DNA of 39,157 nt from Candidatus Accumulibacter conexus (GCA_017592775.1 JAGFNJ010000049.1:1-39157); one strand, 5' to 3'; positions 14,248 to 22,231 are shown, counted from the stretch's first letter. Notes: generated from the letters alone by a model not told the origin. A program made the numbers and translations.

Positions 14248-17010
14248 TTACAGATCAAGCTCCATCCGCTCGTCGGCGACCCAAAGGCGCATCAGCTCAA
14301 CGGCGTAACGGCAGCGGCCCGCTTCGGCGATCAGCACGTCGTGCTCGCGCAGCGCCTGGAGAGCGTCTGCCAGCTCGGCGCCGGCAACTCCGGCGAGCTG
14401 GCCGAGCGTCAACTCGTCGAGGCCTTCGGGGTGCGCAGCCAGGGCGCGCAGGAGTGCGTGCTGACCGGCTGGTCGCTCGGCGGCCTGCTGCCAGATGCCG
14501 CGATAGTACACGCTCCCCTGCTCGTAGAGCGCCTTGCTGGCGACCAGCGCGTCCACATCGCTGTCGGCGAAGGTGGCCGACGGCCGTTCCAGGTTCTCGC
14601 GCAGACGGCGGTTGAAGCCCTGCACCAGGCCGTCGCCAACGAGCTGGACGAGGAAAGGCTGGCCACCGGTCAGGCGATGGATACGCGTCAGAGCCTCAGG
14701 GCTGTAGGCGAGAGGGAAATCGTCTTCCTCGAGCTGTAGCACGTCGGCAACGCCAGCCGCATCGAGGAAGCTGACGCGCACCGGTCGCCAGGCATAGATC
14801 GCCTGGTAGAAGCTGGCGCTGCGCTCCTGCAGCGTGTGCAGGCCGACCAGCGCGACGACCAGCCACGGGTGTTGCTGCGTCAGGCCGCGCAGTAGCATGA
14901 CGAAGCGGTTGGCCTGCTCGGCCGACAGGTGCTCGTCGAGCAGTTCGTACTCGTCGAGCACGAGGATGAAGCGTCGCTCGCCGGCAGCATTCACGCTGGC
15001 AAGGAAGCGCCGCAGCGCGTCCAGTGGATACGCGTCGAAGGTCGCCGCTGCCGGCTCGGCAAGCGCCTGCGGTGCCGCCTGCCAGAGGGCGAAAGCGATC
15101 CCGCGACAGAGGTCGGCGAGAGCGTCCGACCAGTCCACGGTCTGCAGGGTCAGGTAGGCGAAGCCGGTATCGGCGCCGAAGTCGCAGCCGGTGACGACGT
15201 TCTTCATCACGCTCGTCTTGCCCATGCGGCGATGACCGTAAACGACCAGCGAATCGCGTTGCCCGGCCTTGGCCCATGCCGAGCGGATCTGGTCGAAGAC
15301 GCCCGCACGCCCGACGAGCCGGTCTGCCGGCAGCGGCGCACCGACGATGTACGGGCTGGCGACGACCTCGCGCGCAGTCAGCGTGCCGACCTCGCGGGCG
15401 ACGCCAAGCACTTGGGCGAGCCAGAGGGTGAGGATCCGGTAGACGACCACTTGTTCCGGTTGCGGACAGCCCGCCGCCATCGCATCCAGATCCTTGAGCG
15501 CGCCGACCGCGCGGTTCAGCGCACCGCTGCGTTCGCGGCTCGAATGTGAGTCGCGAACCAGGCGGCACTCGCGGGCGACCTCGCCAAGGCAGCCGAGGGC
15601 GGCGGTCACTGCGGGACGCAAACAATCGCCGACCGAAGCCTCGGGCGGATACCAGTCGCCAATCAAGGCGAAGGAATCGCAGCGCAGCGCGGACGACAGC
15701 GCAGCGGCGTTGCCGTGCATCTCGCTGCCGAAGGGCAGGTGCCGAACGTGGGCGAAGGCCCGCTCCGCGTCACCCACCTCACCGGCATGCAGCGACCAGA
15801 ATCCAGCGCAGGCCGCCGCGGCTGGCGTGTCGTAGCGCAACGCGGCGTCGATTTGCGGGCGCCAGCGTCGAGGGATCAACCGGCAACCTTCCCAGAACCC
15901 GCTTACCAGATCACTGCGCAGACTCGCCGACTGGTAGCGGAGCGCTTGCCAGTCATGCAGCCCGAGGTCACACCACGCGGCGATCCGAGGCAGCAGCCGC
16001 TCCTCTTCGGCCCCCTCGAGGCTGGCTCGAATCGCGGCAACCACCGGCGTGATCTGAAGCGTGTAGCGCAGCAGGCCCTCACAGACGCGCAGGCCAGCCA
16101 ACCAATCGGTCTGAAGTCGCTCGGTCAGGGACGTCTCCAGACCAGGAATGGGCACAAGCGACACTCGCTGGAGCCGTATCGCAAACTCCGTCGAGCGTTG
16201 CAGCCAAGCGGGGACGAGGCACAGTAGAGCCGCGTCGAACCGCGCGACTGCCACGCCGAACGCCACGACGAGCGCCACGACGAGCGCCACGTCGGACGCC
16301 GAGCCGGCCGCTCCGCCGAGCAAGCCGAGCGCCGCGCCGACCGCCAAGCCGAGCGCCACGGCGGACACCGCGATACCCGCCACGCCGCCTGCCGTGCCCA
16401 CCGCGCCCCGATCCAGGCTGCCCGTCATACCGAGCGCCACGCCGAACCCGCCCAAACACGCTCCTAACGCCATGCCCCAGGCCGCGCCCAACTTCCAGCT
16501 GAGTGCCGGGTCGACCGCCCCGCGGACCACCCCGCCGAACATCCCGCCGAACATCCCGACCCACACGCCCCACCCCACGGCACACGCCACGCCCCACGTC
16601 ACGCCAAGCACCACGCCGGCCGCCACGCCGAGCGCACGGCCGGCCGTGACGCCGAACAACACACCGAGTGCCACGCCGACTACCACGCCGAACGCCACGC
16701 CGAGCGCTACGCCAGGGTCAAGCTCAGGCAAGAGCAACCAGGACATCAAAGCAAGCAGCCCGAGCAGCCCCAGGGCTTGTACAACCAGGTCGCGCTGAAT
16801 CTTGTCCTGCCGCAACACCTCGCGAACTGGAGCATCCGCTGGCGTGGTCCGGAAGCGCTCGACATACCAGCGCAGCGCCTGCGGAAAGTAGAAGGCCCAG
16901 TACAACAGCAGCAGGTAGTCGAAGGGATTGAACAGCGACAGCGGCCGTCGGCGGCGCGGTGCGAAAGGAAACTCGTCGTTCACTGTCAAGCGGATCGCTT
17001 GCCGACCCAT
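14248..17010 (-). CDS. Membrane protein with glycine-rich multi-pass region and C-terminal P-loop ATPase (Trypco1-operon partner)
   Basis: A 920-aa protein starting at ATG 17010 (MGRQAIRLTVNDEFPF) behind a strong GAGGAG site; the open frame continues upstream to 17583 but that part is a shadow of the protease gene. Order: helices at about 30-48 and 76-94; a Gly/Val/Ala membrane region (about 99-260) of GVxxGV repeats; a helical middle (about 270-540); and an ATPase (about 550-800) with VGRAGVFDQI, Walker A GHRRMGKTS (about 592-600) and Walker B FILVLDEYELLDE (about 681-693). A winged-helix-like end follows (LRALAAHPEGLDELTLGQLA). The ATPase resembles Orc1/Cdc6- or STAND-like NTPases of bacterial conflict systems. 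It overlaps the protease gene by 25 bp, implying coupled translation and a joint function. It probably acts at the inner membrane as sensor or effector. Confidence 0.85.
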   Translation of the reverse strand: MGRQAIRLTVNDEFPFAPRRRRPLSLFNPFDYLLLLYWAFYFPQALRWYVERFRTTPADAPVREVLRQDKIQRDLVVQALGLLGLLALMSWLLLPELDPGVALGVAFGVVVGVALGVLFGVTAGRALGVAAGVVLGVTWGVACAVGWGVWVGMFGGMFGGVVRGAVDPALSWKLGAAWGMALGACLGGFGVALGMTGSLDRGAVGTAGGVAGIAVSAVALGLAVGAALGLLGGAAGSASDVALVVALVVAFGVAVARFDAALLCLVPAWLQRSTEFAIRLQRVSLVPIPGLETSLTERLQTDWLAGLRVCEGLLRYTLQITPVVAAIRASLEGAEEERLLPRIAAWCDLGLHDWQALRYQSASLRSDLVSGFWEGCRLIPRRWRPQIDAALRYDTPAAAACAGFWSLHAGEVGDAERAFAHVRHLPFGSEMHGNAAALSSALRCDSFALIGDWYPPEASVGDCLRPAVTAALGCLGEVARECRLVRDSHSSRERSGALNRAVGALKDLDAMAAGCPQPEQVVVYRILTLWLAQVLGVAREVGTLTAREVVASPYIVGAPLPADRLVGRAGVFDQIRSAWAKAGQRDSLVVYGHRRMGKTSVMKNVVTGCDFGADTGFAYLTLQTVDWSDALADLCRGIAFALWQAAPQALAEPAAATFDAYPLDALRRFLASVNAAGERRFILVLDEYELLDEHLSAEQANRFVMLLRGLTQQHPWLVVALVGLHTLQERSASFYQAIYAWRPVRVSFLDAAGVADVLQLEEDDFPLAYSPEALTRIHRLTGGQPFLVQLVGDGLVQGFNRRLRENLERPSATFADSDVDALVASKALYEQGSVYYRGIWQQAAERPAGQHALLRALAAHPEGLDELTLGQLAGVAGAELADALQALREHDVLIAEAGRCRYAVELMRLWVADERMELDL
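16233..16716 (-). repeat. Degenerate 12-bp tandem repeats encoding GVxxGV membrane segment
   Basis: On the plus strand this stretch is dominated by recurring CACGCCGA-like words spaced at 6- and 12-bp intervals (for example around 16240-16300 and 16560-16715). The protein reads as runs of G-V-A-L-G-V-A-F-G-V-V-V. The DNA periodicity matches the four-residue protein period. This suggests the membrane region grew by short tandem duplication. It is coding and not a CRISPR: no spacers and no fixed repeat longer than about 12 bp. Confidence 0.7.
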
Positions 17011-18314
17011 CGCTGCTCCTCGAAGCGCGCCGCACAGCGGGCAAGCAGCGCGCCGGGTTGCTGCTCCTGGCGGCACAGGTCGGCATAGCCAGCAAATGGC
17101 AGCGTGCTTCGGGCCAGGCGCGCCTCGACCAATCGCTGGCACTCCACCACCGGCAGCGGTGCAAGCAAGACCGGGATGGGATCGACGCCGGCCAGCGGCG
17201 AGTCGCGCGTCGGGTCGTCCTTGCGAAACAGCACGTCGAGCCGTTCGTTGCTGAGCGGCAACAGGCGGGTCCCGAAGGTGTCGTGGAGCCCGCGCAGCCA
17301 GCGACGCATCTTGAGCCCGTTCGCGCCGGCGTCCATGCCGCCCAGGTCGTCGAGGACGACGAGGCGCAGCGGCGCGACGTGCATCAGGCTGCGCCAGTCG
17401 CCGGCCCGCTGGCCGCCAAGCCGATGGACCAGCGCCTCCTGCACTTCGCGCAGCGTCTGGATGGCGCGGAAGTTGAGCCACGCCACTTCGTTTTCGGCCC
17501 AGTTCAGTTGCTCGCCGAGGCGCGGGCGGAGCAGTCGCAGCAGCGCCGACTTGCCGCTTCCGGGCGGTCCGACGACCGAGCAATGGTTGCCGGCGCGCAG
17601 CTTGCCGAAAACGCGGCGCAGCGCGTCGTCACGGCCGATGACCTCCTCGCTCTCGCCAAGAAATGGGTTTCCCGTCGCATCGCTGCAGCACTGCAGTCGC
17701 GCACGCTGCGCCGGTTCCAGGCAGTTGTGCCAGCGCGGGTCCGCTGCATGATGTTGCTGCTGCTTGTCGACCAGCCAGGCCATCGCCGAAAACACCGCGC
17801 TCACCGGCACCGCGCGGCCGCCGAGGTCGCTCGTGCGCTCGCGGGTCGCCTTGAGGACGCCGCAGACACAGCCGGTGCGTTGATTGAGCAGTGCCGCGCC
17901 ACTGAAACCCGGTCGTACCTGTCCTTGCTTGAGCTTGTGCAGTTCGTCTGGACGCAACGACGGTCCCTCGTACTCGAGCGTCACCGAGTCGCCACCAGGC
18001 TCCTCGCCGGTGTAACCGAACGCGTAGAGCGAGTCGCCCAGCTCGACGGCCGGGTCGAGCAGCGCGCACGGATGTTCGCTGAACGGGACGCGCAGCAGCG
18101 CGAGGTCGGGGAAAGGGGCGGCGTGGCAGGCGACGATCTCGGCGGCAAGCTCACGCCCAGACCAGGACACGCGCAGCGGTCCGCACGCCTCGCGGTCGAT
18201 GACGTGCGCGCAGGTCAGCACCAAGCCGGGAGCGACAAATGCCCCGGTGCCGAAGCCGCTGGCAGTCACGATACGCACGCTGCACTCGCGCAGCAACTCG
18301 TCGACTTTGGCCAT
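16986..18314 (-). CDS. Trypsin-like serine protease fused to P-loop NTPase
   Basis: A 442-aa protein starting at ATG 18314 (MAKVDELLRECSVRIV). Residues 1-185 form a trypsin-fold protease with an intact triad: His37 in LTCAHVID, Asp70 in PFPDLALLRV, Ser138 in RPGFSGAALL. There is no signal peptide, so it acts in the cytoplasm. A linker leads to an NTPase (about 220-440) with IGRDDALRRVFGKL, Walker A GPPGSGKS (249-256) and Walker B LRLVVLDDLGG (about 317-327). In this class the NTPase senses a trigger and the protease is a candidate effector. It is 46 bp after the Trypco1 gene and overlaps the downstream membrane ATPase gene by 25 bp. An upstream in-frame ATG (18416) would overlap Trypco1 and is less likely. 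Confidence 0.88.
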   Translation of the reverse strand: MAKVDELLRECSVRIVTASGFGTGAFVAPGLVLTCAHVIDREACGPLRVSWSGRELAAEIVACHAAPFPDLALLRVPFSEHPCALLDPAVELGDSLYAFGYTGEEPGGDSVTLEYEGPSLRPDELHKLKQGQVRPGFSGAALLNQRTGCVCGVLKATRERTSDLGGRAVPVSAVFSAMAWLVDKQQQHHAADPRWHNCLEPAQRARLQCCSDATGNPFLGESEEVIGRDDALRRVFGKLRAGNHCSVVGPPGSGKSALLRLLRPRLGEQLNWAENEVAWLNFRAIQTLREVQEALVHRLGGQRAGDWRSLMHVAPLRLVVLDDLGGMDAGANGLKMRRWLRGLHDTFGTRLLPLSNERLDVLFRKDDPTRDSPLAGVDPIPVLLAPLPVVECQRLVEARLARSTLPFAGYADLCRQEQQPGALLARCAARFEEQRWVGKRSA

Positions 18315-18360
18315 CGCTACCCGGCTCAATCCGTAGGCGCGTGCGAGAGCCGGAGCCGGG

Positions 18361-18663
18361 TTACGTGGCCCACTCGAGGACGATCCTGAGGTTCGCCTTG
18401 CCGTTGCCCTTGACAAGCAGCGTCGTCAGCTTGCCGGACTCGACCGCGAGTTCGAGACCCAACTCGACCACTGCCTTGGTTGGCTTCACTTTCTGCACCG
18501 CGCCGCTGATCGCTCCGGCGATTCCTTCGAGAGTCTTCGAGACCTCGTCAAAAGACAGCCACCCGAAGGCCACGTCTTCCTCGCCACCCAGTACCGTTGC
18601 CTGCACGTGCATCGTCGCGCCGTTCGGCAACTTGACCCCCACCAACTCCTCACTCGACCCCAT
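18361..18663 (-). CDS. Trypco1 (trypsin-co-occurring domain 1; CU044_2847 family) protein
   Basis: A 100-aa protein starting at ATG 18663 (MGSSEELVGVKLPNG) behind GAGGGGAAG. The family pattern is strong: V-G-V-K-L-P-N-G-A-T-M-H-V-Q, then L-G-G-E-E-D-V-A-F-G-W-L-S-F-D-E-V, then K-P-T-K-A-V-V-E-L-G-L-E-L-A-V-E, then SGKLTTLLVKGNGKANLRI near the end. Such proteins were named for co-occurrence with trypsin-like proteases in predicted NTP-dependent conflict systems. Their molecular role is unproven; a regulator, substrate or sensor of the protease is plausible. First gene of the minus-strand operon. An earlier ATG at 18708 is possible but its leader is poor. Confidence 0.88.
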   Translation of the reverse strand: MGSSEELVGVKLPNGATMHVQATVLGGEEDVAFGWLSFDEVSKTLEGIAGAISGAVQKVKPTKAVVELGLELAVESGKLTTLLVKGNGKANLRIVLEWAT

Positions 18664-18783
18664 TGCTTCCCCTCGCTGGTTGACTTGCTCCGCTACCTTC
18701 GGGAACAACCGCCATGTTAGCGCAACGGTCGGCGCACGACATGGAAGGATGAGCGATCCAACTGCACCGACGAGAGCATGTGA

Positions 18784-19143
18784 GCCTGCCCGACGGCAGC
18801 CGCACGGCGTGCCTCAGCGCATCGCGCATCACTGAGAAAGCCACTGGCTACAAGGGCCTGCGTCCCTTGCAGGTAGGCCTGCGCAGCCGCCAGTACCGAA
18901 TCCGCCTGTACCACCACGACCTGCGCCGTGCGGCTCCCGGTGCTGCGCAGCCCCCCAGGCGCGCAGCGGCCTGGCGCTCGCTGGCCTGCGCCTGCTCCAG
19001 CGCGACCTGCCGTTCGTCGGTTTCCATGCGCAGCAACTCGTCACCGTTGCTGACCTGTGCGCCTTCATCCACCAGCACCTGCAGCACGCGTCGACCGTGC
19101 GCCATCCCATACTCAGCGCAGCTTCGGCACATCGAAAAGCTGC
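18784..19143 (-). pseudogene. Degenerate partial copy of the ABC adaptor gene (right direct repeat)
   Basis: The sequence matches 12926-13232 of the intact adaptor gene and then, after a 288-bp deletion at the CACGCG junction near 19090, matches about 13521-13568. On the minus strand it still reads GRRVLQVLVDEGAQVSNGDE, LLRMETDERQVALEQAQASE and then SDARCAEARRAAAVGQA, but in different frames, because one base is missing near 18953-18960 (run of Cs). The start, second lipoyl half and barrel are all absent. It cannot make an adaptor. It lies upstream of the Trypco1 operon, so its formation may have coincided with arrival of that operon. Confidence 0.85.
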
Positions 19144-19170
19144 GCACCGCACGAGCGGGCCGGGCTGCGA

Positions 19171-19425
19171 TCAGCCAAGAGGTTCTCGGCCTTGTCGGTG
19201 CCGTCGTGTCCGGGTGAGACCGCTGTCGACGTTCTGCTCAGCCAGAAATGGGTCAACCGTCGGGAAAGCCACCCGTCCGTTGCCATCGCCGAAGGGGTGG
19301 CTGTTCGCCGGACCGACGGCATGGGCCACCGCCACAGGTCGGCCTTCTGCCTGACCCTGGCGGTGGCCGCTGGCGCCGCGCTCCGCTGACGTCGGCCAAC
19401 GCGCGCCGGCCATCTCGTCGCGCAC
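19171..19425 (-). pseudogene. Remnant of a Doc/Fic-family toxin
   Basis: The minus-strand frame holds NSHPFGDGNGRVAFPTVDPF (motif codons at 19273-19299), which matches the active-site loop of Doc/Fic proteins (HPFxDGNxR-x-A-F), followed by FLAEQNVD. Preceding residues RDEMAGARWP vaguely fit the Doc region before the motif, but the expected helices are degraded. After the motif the frame loses similarity, and a neighbouring frame ends in QLFDVPKLR at 19113. That same short C-terminal string occurs near 13538. Doc enzymes phosphorylate EF-Tu; Fic enzymes AMPylate targets. No antitoxin partner or full-length frame is present, so this is read as dead. Confidence 0.6.
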
Positions 19426-19556
19426 TTGTCGGCGGTCGCTTTTGTCGTCACCATGGCGGCAATGCTTTCCTTCCTGTCTGCCGCACCGACAAGATACGAT
19501 TCACTGGTCGCCAGACAACCGGCAAGCGCCACCAACTTCAGCAAGGAAGTCGAGCC

Positions 19557-21236
19557 ATGAGCCAAAAGGGAACGCCACCACCGCCAAGGCCGCTGGACTG
19601 GTCCGCGCTTCTGGCGCCTGAAAACGCCGCCGAGCTGCGCGCGTTTGCCCGCACCATCGTCAGCCAACCCGAGTTGGTCCGGGACCTCGAGCGTGCCTTC
19701 AACGCCGGCAAGCCCGCTGGCGCAAGACACTGGCCAGGCGCACCGGCCGACGAGGACTTTGCCCGGACGATCACCGCGAGCCAGGGGGAACTGCACGCCT
19801 TGCTCGGCAGCATGCTGCCAGGGCAGCAGCTTGACGTCTTCTGCACGTTCATCAACCATGGCGCCGAGCAGACCGTCGAAACAGGCTCGCTCGATCCGCG
19901 GGCCGGCCGCGTGCTCTGGGATCGCTGGAGCGGCACGCTGGAAGAGCCCGCAATCGCCTTCGCGGCGATCGCACCACTCTTCGACCACAAGGAATACCGC
20001 TACGAAGCGAAGCCGGCAGCGATCCCGGATCCGCCCCTGTACCATTATCACCCGGAGCGTTTCCAGGCCTTCCATGCCTGCGCTGAACAGATCGGCAAGA
20101 TCTTTCGCCACAAGGTAGACGCCCGCTCGGGCCTGCCGACCATCGATCTGCTCAACGAGATGATCCGCCCGGTGGTGGAGGAAATGAACAGCAAGGGCAT
20201 GCGCTTCCCGCGAAGACTCAAGGCAGCCGTTTCCACTGCGCCCCTGGTCATGGAATCGATGCAACATCTGATGACCGCCTACGGGCGTTTCGTTCAGGCG
20301 GGGCGACAGATCATCGATTTTCCGCCGTCGCTGCTGGAGTTGCTCGCCAGGACCGACGTGGACGACATTCCCCTGAACGCCATCAGGATGCCCTACTCCG
20401 CCCAGTACCTCCATTTCGGGCCGCAGCCCGATCTTGAGCTGGAGCCGGGCTGGCTGGTTGATGGCGCCTATGTCGAAGCGGGTGGCGAGGCTGGCGATGT
20501 CTGCTTCACGGTCACCGCCGTACCGACCGATCGCCGGCTGTCGCGGCTCTGGTTCGAGATTCCCGAACCGCATTACCGGCAGGACCTGGTCGGCGACTAC
20601 CGGACGACCGATCTGGCCACCGCCATCGACAGCGAGTTGTCAGACCGGCTCAACGAACTCAATCAGCGGCTCGACCAACCCCGTGGCGACATCACCGAGC
20701 AACTGGCTACCAGCCTGAGCGAAAAGGGACAGGTGATGCCTGCGGGTCTGAAGCTCGTCGACATCAGCTCGAGAATGGCCGAAGAACGGCTCCTTCAAGT
20801 GGACCGGCGGCACCCGGTGTACCTGGCAGCGATGCGCCTGGTGGTCAATGCCCTGTGTTATGTCACCGCCTATCCGGACGACATCGCGGCGGTCTGGCCG
20901 ACCGGTACACCGGAAGCCCTGAAGACGAAAGCGAGCACCGGCCAGGGCAAGGAAGTCAGGCGCGCGCGATCGCAGTTGGCGGCGCTCGGCTATGTTCCCG
21001 TTCTGCTGTGCGGCCAGCAGGTCGAAAAGCAGCGGCAGCGCGTCGGTGCCTCGGCCAGCCCCGGCGCGGGGCATCCGGTGACGCACTGGCGCCGCGGGCA
21101 CTGGCGCAATCAGGCGCATGGTCCCGGCAGGTCGCTGCGCAAGCTGATCTGGCTGATGCCGATGCTGGTTGGCCACAATCAGTCGGACGAACCCGCATCC
21201 GGCCACCTCTACCGCGTGTCGCCGGAGGACTCGTGA
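19557..21236 (+). CDS. Large hypothetical protein with AcrVA2-like C-terminal signature
   Basis: A 559-aa soluble protein starting at ATG 19557 (MSQKGTPPPPRPLDW) behind AAGGAAG; the frame is open further upstream without support. The body is helical and acidic, with a beta-rich block at about 280-365 (RMPYSAQYLHFG, then GWLVDGAYVE, then VCFTVTAV). Near the end (about 511-542) it has THWRRGHWRNQAHGPGR, then SLRKLIWLMPMLVG. From memory, this (R)RGHW-x-(4-8)-G-x-(3-6)-R-x-(L/V)-x-W pattern marks AcrVA2-like proteins, common in plasmids and prophages; AcrVA2 is an anti-Cas12a protein that depletes Cas12a mRNA. The protein is longer than AcrVA2 (322 aa), so only the fold may be shared. It stands alone next to the Trypco1 island and toxin remnants. 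Function unknown. Confidence 0.6.
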   Translation: MSQKGTPPPPRPLDWSALLAPENAAELRAFARTIVSQPELVRDLERAFNAGKPAGARHWPGAPADEDFARTITASQGELHALLGSMLPGQQLDVFCTFINHGAEQTVETGSLDPRAGRVLWDRWSGTLEEPAIAFAAIAPLFDHKEYRYEAKPAAIPDPPLYHYHPERFQAFHACAEQIGKIFRHKVDARSGLPTIDLLNEMIRPVVEEMNSKGMRFPRRLKAAVSTAPLVMESMQHLMTAYGRFVQAGRQIIDFPPSLLELLARTDVDDIPLNAIRMPYSAQYLHFGPQPDLELEPGWLVDGAYVEAGGEAGDVCFTVTAVPTDRRLSRLWFEIPEPHYRQDLVGDYRTTDLATAIDSELSDRLNELNQRLDQPRGDITEQLATSLSEKGQVMPAGLKLVDISSRMAEERLLQVDRRHPVYLAAMRLVVNALCYVTAYPDDIAAVWPTGTPEALKTKASTGQGKEVRRARSQLAALGYVPVLLCGQQVEKQRQRVGASASPGAGHPVTHWRRGHWRNQAHGPGRSLRKLIWLMPMLVGHNQSDEPASGHLYRVSPEDS

Positions 21237-21343
21237 GCCGGGCCGCGGGTGCACCGGCAATGGCTGGCGCAGGCGGGTGTCGGGCAGGCCGGGTTCTGCT
21301 GCTGCCCTTGGCGCCGTTGCCTGGACGCACACCCGCGCGGTTC

Positions 21344-22231
21344 ATGAGCATGCGCATGCGCATGCGCATGCGCATTTTCGCGTTGGCCGCTTTGCTGCTG
21401 TTGTCTCTGCCAACCGGGGCGCAGCCCGCCCTGCGCGCAACGCAACTGGCCGAGTTCGCGGACGGGCTGGCGCAACCGCACGATGCGGCCTTTTCTCCGG
21501 ACGGCAGACTGATCTACCTGACCGACATGCGCAACAGCCGCATCCAGGTTCTCGAAGCCATGACGCTGAAACCGGTCGGCAGCTTCGGCGCCGGTGAGTT
21601 GTCCCATCCGCACGATGCGGAGTTCGACCAATCCGGACGACTGCTCGTCGCCGACACCGGCAACGACCGCGTGGCGATCTACGACATCAAGGGCGCGCAA
21701 GCCAGGCTGGTCGGCGAGCTGAAGGGTCTCGCCGGCCCGGAAGGTGTGGCGGTCATGCCCGACGGACGGGTCCTCGTCAGCAACACGCGCAGCGCGACGT
21801 TCAGCCTGTTTCGCGACGGCAGGCTGGTGCAAACGGCCGGCGGCCCGGGCAGCGGCGACGGCGAGCTGCGCAATCCGCATGACGTCGAAGTCGCAGGCGA
21901 CGGCACCGTGTATGTCGTCGATTCGGGCAACAACCGCGTCCAGGTCTTCGACGCCGCCTTGCGGCATCGGGCGAGCTTCGGCGCTGCACTCGGCCTGAAC
22001 GGGCCGAAGTACCTCGCCATCGACGGCGATCGCGTCTGGCTGGCGGACGAGTACAACCATCGCATCCTGCTCCTTGATCGGGACCATCGACTGCTCGGTG
22101 TACTCGGCAGCGGCAAGCGCGGCCGCACCGCCGATGCCTTCCACAAGCCCGAGGCCGTGCTGGCCCGCGCGCCCTTCGTCTGGGTCATCGACACCTACAA
22201 CGATCGCGTCGTGCTGTTGCGGATCGACTGA
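21344..22231 (+). CDS. Exported NHL-repeat beta-propeller protein
   Basis: A 295-aa protein. The signal peptide begins with tandem MRMRMRMR followed by IFALAALLLLSLPTGAQP. The mature part is a run of NHL-type blades with repeats such as PHDAAFSPDGRLIYLTDMRN, LLVADTGNDRVAIYD, GPEGVAVMPDGRVLVSNT, NPHDVEVAGDGTVYVVDSGN, VWLADEYNHRILLLD and VWVIDTYNDRVVLL, i.e. six blades. Such propellers serve as binding platforms or peptidyl-amidating-lyase-like scaffolds; no catalytic residues stand out. Several in-frame ATGs (21344, 21350, 21356, 21362, 21368) could start it. No Shine-Dalgarno is obvious and the hexamer repeat spans the start region. It follows the AcrVA2-like gene by 107 bp, but a functional link is not implied. 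Confidence 0.85.
   Translation: MSMRMRMRMRIFALAALLLLSLPTGAQPALRATQLAEFADGLAQPHDAAFSPDGRLIYLTDMRNSRIQVLEAMTLKPVGSFGAGELSHPHDAEFDQSGRLLVADTGNDRVAIYDIKGAQARLVGELKGLAGPEGVAVMPDGRVLVSNTRSATFSLFRDGRLVQTAGGPGSGDGELRNPHDVEVAGDGTVYVVDSGNNRVQVFDAALRHRASFGAALGLNGPKYLAIDGDRVWLADEYNHRILLLDRDHRLLGVLGSGKRGRTADAFHKPEAVLARAPFVWVIDTYNDRVVLLRID
21348..21375. repeat. (ATGCGC)4 hexanucleotide repeat, alternating purine-pyrimidine
   Basis: ATGCGC repeats four times at 21350-21373, and the 28 bp at 21348-21375 alternate perfectly between purine and pyrimidine, a Z-DNA-prone pattern. It encodes M-R repeats at the beginning of the NHL protein, so copy-number changes keep the reading frame but alter the positive N-region and the number of start codons. 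Confidence 0.85.

Noticed and set aside
16233-16716. Possible CRISPR array or satellite
   Set aside because: The repeat units are short (6-12 bp), degenerate and in frame in a coding sequence; there are no unique spacers or cas genes.
17011-17583. N-terminal extension of the large ATPase (frame open to 17583)
   Set aside because: It overlaps the trypsin-NTPase gene in another frame, is Arg/Pro/Ala-rich with no domain, and the strong GAGGAG site precedes ATG 17010.
19113-20573. 486-aa minus-strand ORF containing QLFDVPKLR
   Set aside because: Most of it mirrors the 559-aa plus-strand gene. Only its final residues are of interest, as part of the Doc-remnant region.
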